Below, one piece after another: positions 8,737 through 16,269 of a stretch of DNA of 64,000 nt. Position 1 is the first letter of the stretch, and every line of letters starts with the position of its first letter. A program made the translations under genes and the position numbers. Under the pieces are notes generated by a model that did no database searches, was not told the origin of the DNA, and saw only the letters and a list, made by a program, of their open reading frames with translations. The DNA is from Enorma phocaeensis (GTDB lineage: Bacteria > Actinomycetota > Coriobacteriia > Coriobacteriales > Coriobacteriaceae): NCBI RefSeq assembly GCF_900186505.1, contig NZ_LT891970.1, forward strand, positions 356,451 through 420,450, given 5' to 3'.

Positions 8737-8918
8737 TTTGCCAACAAAATCAGTTGACAAAACTATAGGAACACCCTCCAAGTTACTGGCGATATACTTA
8801 GGAATGAGTGAAGGGCGGTAATACTTTTGACAAGATGTCAGTAAGAGAATCGGAACTGCCCTATCTCTTTTTCTTAGGCCAATGCGGGGTTGTGGGATGG
8901 AGCGGAAGCGCTGCCCGC

Positions 8919-8981
8919 ATGAGAATCGCGACGTTATGGGACCCATGCGGAGTCGGGATCGATCAAGAGGTGCAGAGATGA
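8919..8981 (+). CDS. Very short ORF coupled to the next small gene
   Basis: 20 codons (MRIATLWDPCGVGIDQEVQR) whose stop overlaps the next start as ATGA at 8978. No strong ribosome site. It may be a translated leader or chance; listed because the overlap suggests translational coupling. Confidence 0.2.
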   Translation: MRIATLWDPCGVGIDQEVQR

Positions 8982-9067
8982 AGACGTTTGCAATCGCGTT
9001 CGTCGTGTCGTTCGTCGCGTTCCGCATGTGGTGGCACGCCCGGAATCACCGGGGCATAAAACAATAG
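8978..9067 (+). CDS. Small single-pass membrane peptide
   Basis: 29 residues, MKTFAIAFVVSFVAFRMWWH then a short basic tail. One hydrophobic segment (residues 4-19) would span the membrane. AAGAGG lies eight bases before the ATG. Function unknown. It is the first of a run of small orphan genes that may be the remains of a phage or conjugative element. Confidence 0.4.
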   Translation: MKTFAIAFVVSFVAFRMWWHARNHRGIKQ

Positions 9068-9108
9068 CTAGCGAAGCGCAGGTTCGCTATGTTTGACCGC
9101 CGGTTAGG

Positions 9109-9285
9109 ATGACATTGCTCCAGAAGAAACGAGTCACGCCTCCTGACAATAACCCAGTTGGACCACCGGCCGTGATGCCACAGCTGCAAAGAAACCCCGA
9201 CGACGTCACTATTGGGAACAAGAGATGCGACGATGATGGCGAGTGGGTCACGTTCCACCCGCAGCGGAAGGAGGGCAAGTCGTGA
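9109..9285 (+). CDS. Hypothetical protein, 58 aa
   Basis: Starts MTLLQKKRVTPPDNNPVGPP and ends in a hydrophilic tail WVTFHPQRKEGKS. Too short for reliable family assignment. Its stop overlaps the likely GTG start of the following gene (GTGA at 9282-9285), typical of tightly packed phage or integrative-element genes. Confidence 0.4.
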   Translation: MTLLQKKRVTPPDNNPVGPPAVMPQLQRNPDDVTIGNKRCDDDGEWVTFHPQRKEGKS

Positions 9286-9668
9286 GGGACCCATACGACC
9301 GCGCCAAGGGCCGCGTCTTCCACAGGCCCGACCCCGGCAAGGCCGCCATCATGCGCCTCTTCAACGCTTCAGATTACGACATATTCGCGGCGGGGTTCAT
9401 ATTCGACGTGGTGTCCGGCGAGGAGACCGACATACCGCTTGCCGCCATTGGTCGGGACGGTTTCAGCCGGTCTAACGAGGATGCGTACTACTTCGAGAGG
9501 TACGACATGGAGCTTACGCCGGAGCTCCGGGAGTACGCTCTGGCCCACGCCCCAAGGCGTAGCGAACCGACTAGGACGTTGCAGCACGGCCAGACGCACC
9601 GCGCCGAATCTGTCGCACGCCTTCGTAATACCAGACGGAATAATGCTGCGGGAACTCGTAGAACTTGA
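9282..9668 (+). CDS. Hypothetical protein, 3' end possibly truncated
   Basis: GTG start at 9282 overlaps the upstream stop; the frame is open from 9243. The first 90 residues (VRDPYDRAKGRVFHRPDPGK..., FIFDVVSGEETDIPLAAIG, ERYDMELTPELREYALAHAP) look like a real soluble protein with Asp/Tyr-rich character. The last 30 codons are Arg/Thr-rich and run antisense into the methyltransferase gene, so the native end was probably lost at a junction near 9560. Family not recognised. Confidence 0.45.
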   Translation: MRDPYDRAKGRVFHRPDPGKAAIMRLFNASDYDIFAAGFIFDVVSGEETDIPLAAIGRDGFSRSNEDAYYFERYDMELTPELREYALAHAPRRSEPTRTLQHGQTHRAESVARLRNTRRNNAAGTRRT

Positions 9669-10278
9669 TGCTTCTACCAGAAGCCGTTTGGAACATCTGA
9701 ATGCTGCCCGAACGGACGAGCCGCCAACCGGAACGGCCCTGGTAGGCGAACGATTCGCCATTATCGGACATGTGGACGAGCGCAAAGGGCCGCGCTGCCT
9801 CGCGCTCGGCCTTGTCGAGGAAGCGCGTGAGCACCGCCGTATCGAACGGATTGAACAGATAGAAGCAGGTATAGGGTGCGAGCGAGATGTCGAGCACGCT
9901 GCCAGCGATGACGCTGAGCTGAGGAGACGATGCTGCCCACGATGAGGCGATGTTGGCGAGATGGGCGTCCAGCTCCACGCCCGTTGCCCGGCATGGAAGA
10001 CGCGAGGCCGCATAGGCGAGAACCCTGCCCGCTCCGCAGCCTACATCGAGCAGGTGATCGTTCGCCGTGAGACCAAGCTTGCCAAGCAGCTCTTCCAGCA
10101 CGAAATACGGCGTCGGGGTTGGTTCGTGCGCGCCAGAGGATACCAAGTCCGAGCGAACCTGAGCGTCCACGTGAAGCGAACGGCCGCACAGGGCAATGTC
10201 CCATGTAGCGTCGGCAGCAAGGAGGTCCTCTTTACTGGCTATCGATGCATATGAGGCAACCACGGCATTACTCCCCAT
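9571..10278 (-). CDS. Class I SAM-dependent methyltransferase
   Basis: The frame from 10278 encodes 235 residues with the SAM-binding motif I LLDVGCGAGRVLAYA at about residues 76-90 and an acidic residue ending strand 2 (TGVELDAHLANIA). Substrate unknown. The start is affected by IS110 copy 2: the ATG at 10276-10278 is formed partly from the first bases of the element. The more likely original start is the in-frame GTG at codon 6 (VVASYASIASKEDLL). Joining the two flanks of the IS rebuilds a G-rich ribosome site in front of that GTG, and the insertion removed it. Expression is therefore doubtful or depends on the IS. Confidence 0.75.
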   Translation of the reverse strand: MGSNAVVASYASIASKEDLLAADATWDIALCGRSLHVDAQVRSDLVSSGAHEPTPTPYFVLEELLGKLGLTANDHLLDVGCGAGRVLAYAASRLPCRATGVELDAHLANIASSWAASSPQLSVIAGSVLDISLAPYTCFYLFNPFDTAVLTRFLDKAEREAARPFALVHMSDNGESFAYQGRSGWRLVRSGSIQMFQTASGRSIKFYEFPQHYSVWYYEGVRQIRRGASGRAATS

Positions 10279-11831
10279 TACAGTTTGAGAAGTAGTTAGC
10301 CCAATCGCTTAAGCCATCCGCTTAGACGGTCGGACTACGATTGACATATGTCCCGAGGGACTGCCGATCGGGCGCCCGCGGACGGCCTTATGCCCCTGCC
10401 CCTTGAGGGCCCGGGGGGTGTTGCCGACGCGGGCGCCGCTGCTTCTGACGACTAATAGGAAACTGCCGGGCTCCTCCGACCAAAGAGCGCCACGGCCAGG
10501 TAATGTGGGTGTCGCGCGAGGCAGCATTCCGATCGACCGACGATTGGAAGGATACCATCATGCTGACCGAAGCCACCGCCTGCCCTGCCGTAATAGGCCT
10601 CGACGTCGGGAAGTTCTCCCATTGGGCGTGCCACGTGACCAGGCAGGGCGAGATCCTCGCCAGCGGCCCCGTGGCCAACACCGAGCATGACCTGGACAGC
10701 CTGTTCGCCCGAGTGGATGCAGGGACGCTGGTCGTCGTCGACCAAGTGCGCAACATCGGGTCGCTGGCGATATCGAGGGCAAGGCTGGCCGGGCTGCCCG
10801 TCGCCTACCTGCCGGGAATCGCCGCCCACGGAGCTGCCAAGCTGTTCGCGGGCGACGCCAAGACCGACGAGCGCGACGCCGCGGTCATAGCCAAGACGGC
10901 GCTCGGCATCCCGGATTCGCTGCTGCCCGTGCCAAGGCGCGACGAGAGGCTCGAGGCCGCAAGGTCGATGGCGGCGCAGAGGAACCACATGGTCACCTGC
11001 TCCACCCGTGACAAGAACAGGCTCAGGAGCATACTCCTGGAAAGCTGCCCCGCGTTCGAGGCGCTGGCCGACCTGGCCGATCCCCATTGGCTGAAGATGA
11101 TGGAGTCCCTGGGCGGCCCCTGGGGCATCCTGGATGCCGGCAAGCCTGCCGTCGGCGCCGTGACCCGCGGCGCGAACAGGGCGCGCATCGACGCCGCGCT
11201 GGCGGCGATATCGTCGTCGACGCGCCCGTCCGAATACCAGGTCATGGCAGAGAACCCGCAGGTCAGGATGCTTGCCAGGCGTATCAGGGAGTCCGCCGAG
11301 GAAGCCGCAAGGCTCGACACGGAGATAACGGCGCTGCTCGTCGAGGACGGCACTTACGAATGCCTGCTGACCATCCCAGGAATCGGCCCAAGGACCGCAT
11401 CGGAGCTGGTGATAAGCATCGACATCGACGACTTCCCCGACCACGACCACCTCGCATCGTATTGCGGAATCGCTCCCAGGAACCGCCAGTCAGGCAAGTC
11501 GATATCGTCGGTGAGCGCCTCGCGCCAGGGAAACAAGAGGCTGAAAAACCTGCTCATCTTCTCCTGCAACTCGCTTAGCAGGAGCAGGGGCCGGTTCGGC
11601 GACTACTACCGCAAATGCAGGGATCGCGGCATGTGCCACGGAGAGGCATTGAAGGCGGTCGCCAGGAAGAGGATGAAGGTGATCTACGCGATCATGAGGG
11701 ACAAGGTCCCGTACTCGGCCTAGCTAGCCAGAGCCATAGAAAAACGCCAGCCCGACAAGGGCTGGCGTCAGCATGCTCGAAAGCAGTGATCTTTGCCAAC
11801 AAAATCAGTTGACAAAACTATAGGAACACCC
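10274..11831 (+). mobile_element. IS110-family element copy 2 (intact, 1558 bp)
   Basis: Uninterrupted reference copy with the same CCCATTACAG start and AACACCC end as copies 1 and 3. The right-end tail after the transposase hairpin (11790-11831) is continuous here, which shows what the tail looked like before the IS3 insertions in the other copies. It sits at the 5' end of the methyltransferase gene. Confidence 0.92.
10560..11723 (+). CDS. IS110-family transposase (copy 2)
   Basis: 387 residues with the same sequence as the copy at 5832-6995, including the DEDD domain (Asp15 in GLDVGK) and the C-terminal serine segment SVSASRQGNKRLK. Start chosen at the ATG after GAAGGA. This copy has both ends intact and is the likeliest to be mobile. 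Confidence 0.93.
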   Translation: MLTEATACPAVIGLDVGKFSHWACHVTRQGEILASGPVANTEHDLDSLFARVDAGTLVVVDQVRNIGSLAISRARLAGLPVAYLPGIAAHGAAKLFAGDAKTDERDAAVIAKTALGIPDSLLPVPRRDERLEAARSMAAQRNHMVTCSTRDKNRLRSILLESCPAFEALADLADPHWLKMMESLGGPWGILDAGKPAVGAVTRGANRARIDAALAAISSSTRPSEYQVMAENPQVRMLARRIRESAEEAARLDTEITALLVEDGTYECLLTIPGIGPRTASELVISIDIDDFPDHDHLASYCGIAPRNRQSGKSISSVSASRQGNKRLKNLLIFSCNSLSRSRGRFGDYYRKCRDRGMCHGEALKAVARKRMKVIYAIMRDKVPYSA

Positions 11832-11859
11832 CCTTTGAGACACAACGGATTGCGCAGCC

Positions 11860-12303
11860 CTACCACCAACGGTCGTGGCATTCCTCCAGCTCGATCAGTG
11901 CGTCAAGCAAGGCCTTGCAAAGCTCATCTTTCTTGAGGCTGTTCACGCAACGGACGAGTTCCGCGCGATGGGCTACCTCCTCACGCTTGTATTCCAGCTC
12001 CGCCTGTTCGACCCCCCATTTGAAAGCATCGATTTGTTGGGGATAGACGGCGAACACCGTGGCAACCATGCGCTTGCAGCTACGCCTCGTTCCCGCCGCG
12101 TGCGGGCAGTCGCAATAGGACTGTCGAACGTGCATGGTATCCACGTGGACGGTGTAGGGCAGATTCGCCGTGCCCTCTACCTCGGCATCGAAGACGCCCT
12201 TGCCGTCAGGCCGGAGGTTCTTCACGCGCCCCTGTTCCAAATAGTCGAGCCCTCGCCACAAGGAAACCCCACTCGCCATCCGGAGAATTGAGAGAAGTTG
12301 CAT
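11860..12303 (-). CDS. SWIM zinc-finger-like protein
   Basis: 147 residues from ATG at 12301-12303, after an AAAGGAGG ribosome site. The N-terminal part (SVSLWRGLDYLEQGRVKNLRP) and the DTMHVRQSYCDCPH segment match the SWIM domain layout CxC...Cx[H], which binds zinc and in other proteins mediates DNA or protein contacts. Here the last ligand position reads SCKRMVA instead of the usual CKHxxA, so one zinc ligand may be missing or supplied by the His in CDCPH. No partner gene such as a SWI/SNF helicase is adjacent. Confidence 0.7.
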   Translation of the reverse strand: MQLLSILRMASGVSLWRGLDYLEQGRVKNLRPDGKGVFDAEVEGTANLPYTVHVDTMHVRQSYCDCPHAAGTRRSCKRMVATVFAVYPQQIDAFKWGVEQAELEYKREEVAHRAELVRCVNSLKKDELCKALLDALIELEECHDRWW

Positions 12304-12429
12304 GGGAGGGCCTCCTTTGGGTTGGCGCCAATGCGCCCCCTTTTCCAACCAGAAGATAATGCAAGGCGCGCTTTTTTAGGATAGCCGTACAGCGTGAACA
12401 ATCTATCAGCAAATGGGTATGTGATACAA

Positions 12430-12439
12430 TGCATATGCA
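12430..12439. promoter_or_regulatory. Palindrome upstream of dinJ, candidate operator
   Basis: TGCATATGCA is a perfect 10-base palindrome directly after a TACAAT -10-like hexamer (12425-12430) and about 20 bases before the antitoxin start. RelB/DinJ antitoxins usually repress their own promoter through such sites. Confidence 0.5.
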
Positions 12440-12460
12440 ATGTCAATGCAAGGAGTGACA

Positions 12461-12739
12461 ATGGCTAAAAGCGCATCGATCAGCATGAGGGTCAATCCGC
12501 AGATCAAGGCAGAGGCAGAATCAATTTACGGAAGCCTCGGAATGACACTTACCGAAGCAATCAACATCTTCCTGCACAAATCGATTCTCGAGGGCGGGTT
12601 GCCTTTCGAGGTTCGGCAGCCGCGGTACAACAGCGAGACCGAAGCGGCGATGCTCGAAGCTCGCGATATGCTTGCCGGGAAAATGCCCGCTGAGTCCTAT
12701 GACTCGGCGTCGGCAATGTTCGCCGCATTAGACGAGTAG
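12461..12739 (+). CDS. dinJ: Antitoxin of the RelB/DinJ family
   Basis: 92 residues from ATG 12461, after AAGGAG. The N-terminus SISMRVNPQIKAEAESIYGS followed by LGMTLTEAINIFLHKSI is the ribbon-helix-helix DNA-binding fold of DinJ. The C-terminal half (EARDMLAGKMPAESYDSASA) would wrap the toxin. Six bases separate it from yafQ, a standard antitoxin-toxin operon. Role: neutralises YafQ and autorepresses. Confidence 0.88.
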   Translation: MAKSASISMRVNPQIKAEAESIYGSLGMTLTEAINIFLHKSILEGGLPFEVRQPRYNSETEAAMLEARDMLAGKMPAESYDSASAMFAALDE

Positions 12740-12745
12740 TCGAAC

Positions 12746-13027
12746 ATGGCGCTCAAGCTCGTCCCCACCTCGCAATTCAAACGTGACTACAAGCGGATGA
12801 AGAAGCGCGGGCTTAACATGAATGAGCTCCAAGTTGTACTTGATAAGCTTTGCGCAGAGAAACCGCTTGATGAGCGGCATCGCGATCATGCACTCATTGG
12901 CAGATATGTCGGTTTCCGCGAATGTCATATCCGGCCCGACTGGCTCCTTGTGTACGCGATAGACAAAGACAAGTTCATCCTTGTCGCATCACGCACCGGA
13001 ACTCACTCCGATCTATTTGACGAGTGA
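12746..13027 (+). CDS. yafQ: mRNA interferase toxin of the RelE/YafQ family
   Basis: 93 residues. Family signature: N-terminal TSQFKRDYKRMKKRGLN, then LDERHRDHALIG, FRECHIRPDWLLVYAID and the C-terminal TGTHSDLFDE. The histidines and aspartate used by YafQ for ribosome-dependent mRNA cleavage (in RDHAL, CHIRPD and GTHSDLF) are all present, so the toxin looks active. Partner of the upstream DinJ. Confidence 0.9.
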   Translation: MALKLVPTSQFKRDYKRMKKRGLNMNELQVVLDKLCAEKPLDERHRDHALIGRYVGFRECHIRPDWLLVYAIDKDKFILVASRTGTHSDLFDE

Positions 13028-13361
13028 CGTCGGCATAGTAAACTATCCGGCGACAGTACCCCGCACGCCTCTCTCAGAAATGATGAAGAGCGCCAGACGG
13101 GGTCACTTTGCTTGATTTTGTTTTCCGCAAAGAAGCTGCAGCCGTCCATCGAACAAATCGGCGAACCGACGGCGCCTCAGCAGCAAATAAAAGAATGTAT
13201 AAACCACATCGCTTTGACTCCATGCACCAAGCTAAATGATTAATTTAGTTGGCTATCAGGCTTAAGATAATTCATCTTTAGAAGCGGTTACCTGCAGGAA
13301 TGTATTCAGCTGCTTCACAACTCATACAGTTTGTCTTTCGGTAGGCGGTAGACAACCAGCC
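13028..13361. other. Non-coding stretch, nothing recognised
   Basis: 334 bases after yafQ with no convincing gene. AT content rises around 13180-13290. Possibly the degraded upstream part of the ATPase pseudogene that follows, since its P-loop region is missing. Confidence 0.4.
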
Positions 13362-14260
13362 GTGACCTATATCTTGTGTCTTACCTGCCTGCACTTTGCT
13401 TCGTTTATTGGTCGTCAAGCCGCTATCTTGCAAGCGGCGGAGGAAGACCCCGTGCTCTTCCTCCAGCGCTACCGTCCTCCCGTTCTCATCGATGAAATTC
13501 AGAAAGCGCCGAAGCTTCTCCCCTACATCAAGGAGATCGTCGACGCGTCCGACCAAACCGGAACTGTCTGGCTCACCAGCTCCCAGCCATTCCATCTTAT
13601 GAAGGAAGCCTCCAAATCGCTTGCGGGGCGCGTCGGCGTCATCGAGATGCTCGGCCTCTCCGGTGCAGGGATCTCCGGAGTTCCCTCTGAGCCGTTCTCC
13701 CCGGTCGAGTTTACTTCGTGCGCCGTGTAACCGTATCTAAGCCATATGACGCGGCAGAAGCATACGACCGCATCTGCGCCGGCTCGCTTCCGGCCATTCG
13801 TTCCCTACCGAAAGACCTGCGCGCGGGCGCTTACGAGTCATACCTCGACACCGGGCTGGTAGCGTATCTTACAGGTTGGACCAGCCCACAAGCTCTTGAA
13901 ACCGGCGCCATGAGCGGACAGGTCTTTGAGACCCATGTCTTTGGAGAGATCTACAAGAGCTTCCTCAACGCCGGGCAGCGCGCGCCGCTTTACTTCTTCC
14001 GCAACAACGACAAGAAGGAAATCGATCTGCTGATGGAGCGCGATGGGACGCTCTTCCCCATCGAGATGAGGAAAACGGCATCCCCTTCGCGCAAAGACGC
14101 GCGCAACCTAAACGTCTTAGACTCAGTCAACGCTCCTGACGTGACACCCGAGCTCTCGATGTTCAAACATGAAATTGGAACAAGTGCCATCGTCTACATG
14201 GCTCAAGGCACACTCCCCGCAAGCGGACGAGCGTGGGCATTCCCGGTTTGGGCGATTTAG
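13362..14260 (+). pseudogene. Decayed DUF4143-type AAA ATPase
   Basis: Two overlapping frames (13362-13730 and 13718-14260) carry pieces of one ATPase of the AAA_14/DUF4143 family. The first has the Walker B region RPPVLIDEIQKAPKLLPYIK and the sensor-like TGTVWLTSSQPFHLM, but no P-loop. The second has DUF4143 parts YLDTGLVAYLTGWTSPQALE, GQVFETHVFGEIYKSFLNAG and the nuclease-like FRNNDKKEIDLLMERDGTLFPIEMRK. The protein switches frame near 13720, and central material appears to be missing. Intact relatives lie at 54333 and 61133. Confidence 0.75.
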
Positions 14261-14327
14261 TGCACGCCGTACCTCGCTGCAGCACACCCGATAACGAAGC
14301 ACGTCATAGCACATCATGTGACATGAG

Positions 14328-14603
14328 CTACTTATAAAACGCGATATCCCCATGAAAGTAGTCGCACCAACGCCGGCAAATATCGGCATGGTTCGCCATG
14401 ACAAAGTCCATAACATTGGCAAGCTCGCGCTTTGTAAGCTTGCTTCCATTACTTGCAAGCAAGCATCCACCGTTGCGAGTAAGCCATATCTTCGTGGCAT
14501 GTGCTGAAGGATGCCCCTTTGCAACGTGAACATGAACCGGCTCACCATCCTCGCCAGTCCAGAAAAAGATTGCAAAGCCCTGGAACAGGAATAGCCTAGG
14601 CAT
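14328..14603 (-). CDS. DUF4160 domain protein
   Basis: 91 residues from ATG at 14601-14603. The signature MPRLFLFQGFAIFFWTGEDGEPVHVHVAKG is typical of DUF4160, a small family often paired with a DUF2442-like gene and suspected to be a toxin-antitoxin component. The start overlaps the stop of the upstream gene by eight bases, so the two are translationally coupled. The open frame extends upstream to 14759, but that part is antisense-like to its neighbour. Confidence 0.78.
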   Translation of the reverse strand: MPRLFLFQGFAIFFWTGEDGEPVHVHVAKGHPSAHATKIWLTRNGGCLLASNGSKLTKRELANVMDFVMANHADICRRWCDYFHGDIAFYK

Positions 14604-14856
14604 AGGACTTCGACGCCTCGCGTGCCAATCGAAGAATGAGCGGGGCATTGTTATGGATAAAAGAATCGAGGTACGCCAGATCCTCATCGTCGAAGCCATC
14701 GATGTCTGACCACTCAAACGCTGGAAGCATGCATCGCGCCGAATCGAAGCCAAGCTCAATCGGTCGCTCGATCGACACTTCGACTATACCGTCATCCAGC
14801 ACATTGGAATATGCGACCTGTGTTCCATCTTCAAGTTCAACATAGTTGTAGAACAT
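14596..14856 (-). CDS. Acidic partner of the DUF4160 gene
   Basis: 86 residues after a clear AAGGAGG ribosome site. Acidic, with a short beta-rich N-terminus (MFYNYVELEDGTQVAYSNVL) and an aspartate-rich middle (WSDIDGFDDEDLAYLDSF). Position and size match the usual partner of DUF4160 proteins, but I cannot confirm a DUF2442 match by eye. An acidic first gene followed by a basic second gene would suit an antitoxin/toxin order. Confidence 0.6.
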   Translation of the reverse strand: MFYNYVELEDGTQVAYSNVLDDGIVEVSIERPIELGFDSARCMLPAFEWSDIDGFDDEDLAYLDSFIHNNAPLILRLAREASKSYA

Positions 14857-14983
14857 GGTGCACCTCCTTCGCGCATCGATAATTATACCCGTACATGGTT
14901 GGAGCTACGGAGCGCACCTTTTACACAGACCACCCGGTCATTCTCGTCGAGACGGCATACCATCACTTCAGGGAGGTTAGGCC

Positions 14984-15706
14984 ATGAAAATACGCTACGT
15001 CGGCTCCCGCGCTGGGCTTGACCCAGACCGGGACGTCGAAATCGGACAGGTGTTTACCGTTCTCCAGGTTGGAGAGTCTTACTTCCTCGCAATCGACGAA
15101 GGTGGAGACCCTACTACGTTCTATGAGGATGAAGTGGAGCTCGTTAACCCTCCCCTGGATCCCCCAACTCCAGGTAAGCCGGAATGGATAGGGACGGACG
15201 CCCGAGATTACTTCACCGATCCAGTGTACGCAAACGCAAAGACAATCGATCAGAAGGTTGAAACTCGCGGCCAGATCCATGAGCTCAGGCATGCGACACC
15301 GGAAGATTTCGAACGAGATGACCCAGCCTACGTGGGACGTATAGAAATCTGGGCAAGCAGCCTGATTGGAGGAGGACCAATCGAAACCGCCCATCTACTT
15401 GCCATGAATTCAGTCGGCGTTGGGGACAAACTGTTCGCACACTTCGAATCCAATCCGAATGGAACTAAATACGTTCAATTCCGCGATGCCGACGGAACAT
15501 TGCTTCCGTTCTCTCCCTACTACGATTTCAACAGCCTCACGCTTGAGCGCGCGTTCCTGCGCCTTAGGCGAGGCCAGCGCATTGTCTGCGAAGTAACCGA
15601 AATAAAGGCAATGACGGGCACCTGCGCACCGGCTTCACCAGACACGACATGGACCGTATACGACTTTGTTGCCGATGCGCGTATTGTTGGACAGCACATG
15701 GAATGA
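14984..15706 (+). CDS. Hypothetical protein, 240 aa
   Basis: Starts MKIRYVGSRAGLDPDRDVEI after a GGGAGG ribosome site. The first 60 residues look like a small beta domain (GQVFTVLQVGESYFLAIDEG). A Pro-rich linker (NPPLDPPTPGKPEW) follows, then a 170-residue domain without recognised motifs. No signal peptide or membrane segment. Soluble and probably cytoplasmic; the family is unknown to me. Confidence 0.65.
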   Translation: MKIRYVGSRAGLDPDRDVEIGQVFTVLQVGESYFLAIDEGGDPTTFYEDEVELVNPPLDPPTPGKPEWIGTDARDYFTDPVYANAKTIDQKVETRGQIHELRHATPEDFERDDPAYVGRIEIWASSLIGGGPIETAHLLAMNSVGVGDKLFAHFESNPNGTKYVQFRDADGTLLPFSPYYDFNSLTLERAFLRLRRGQRIVCEVTEIKAMTGTCAPASPDTTWTVYDFVADARIVGQHME

Positions 15707-15718
15707 GCCTGTCAGCTC

Positions 15719-16084
15719 CTACCACCCATCCCCGACACGGCCGCGCTGGCGCTTCAACTGGGACCGATGGCGCTTATCCGCCAGCCGGCGCTCGCGTGCG
15801 GCCTTGGGCACCTTGGTCTTCTTACGCACGCGCGGCGGCTGGGCGCGGCGCTTTATGGCCTGAGAGAGCTTTTGCAGGCAGAGTTGGCGATTCTGGAACT
15901 GGCTGCGCGTCTCGCGCGCGGTCACGGTGATGCCCGTAGGCACGTGCGTCATGCGCACCGCGGAATCCGTGGTGTTCACGCCCTGACCGCCCGGGCCCTT
16001 CGCCCGGAACACCTGCACCTCGCAGTCGCGCGCAAGCTCGTCGGCGCTCTGTCGGGCGTACCTCTCATAATCTCGCCAGTTCAT
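15719..16084 (-). CDS. Release-factor-like peptidyl-tRNA hydrolase (RF-1 domain)
   Basis: 121 residues with the catalytic GGQ motif in AKGPGGQGVNTTDSAVRMTH, followed by a basic tail (KRRAQPPRVRKKTKVPKAAR, RRLADKRHRSQLKRQRGR). This is the layout of ArfB/YaeJ-type proteins, which insert a basic tail in the mRNA channel of stalled ribosomes and hydrolyse peptidyl-tRNA. It lacks the codon-recognition domains of RF1 and RF2. A ribosome-rescue role is inferred from domain content. Confidence 0.85.
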   Translation of the reverse strand: MNWRDYERYARQSADELARDCEVQVFRAKGPGGQGVNTTDSAVRMTHVPTGITVTARETRSQFQNRQLCLQKLSQAIKRRAQPPRVRKKTKVPKAARERRLADKRHRSQLKRQRGRVGDGW

Positions 16085-16269
16085 GCCACACCTCCTCTCC
16101 CTACATCGAAATGAAACGGGAAGCCCGGTTTCTGTGTGCCACAGAGAACTCCATCTTCCCGTATCAGCGAAACGTCAATGCAAAACATGAGACGCTAATT
16201 TATACGTATCACGTTTCGTGCCACGTTGAAACGAAACCATAGATGGCTGCATCCGGACCAGCGCGCCAA

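Larger units (their letters stand above)
5546..8776 (+). mobile_element. IS110-family element copy 1, interrupted by the IS3 element
   Basis: Comparison with the uninterrupted copy at 10274-11831 shows that this 3231-base block is the same 1558-base element plus a 1670-base IS3-family element and a 3-base target duplication (1558 + 1670 + 3 = 3231). It begins CCCATTACAG and ends AACACCC. All three copies in the window share exactly these ends and differ outside them. The IS110 transposase reads left to right. The insertion lies between the bile salt hydrolase promoter region and what was once its continuation at 8777. Confidence 0.9.

Noticed and set aside
7067..8776. IS110 inserting into the terminal inverted repeat of the IS3 element
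   Set aside because: At first the three IS110 copies appeared to sit at the IS3 end. The uninterrupted copy at 10274-11831 has the outer segment without IS3, and exact 3-base duplications flank both IS3 copies, so the IS3 moved into IS110, not the reverse.
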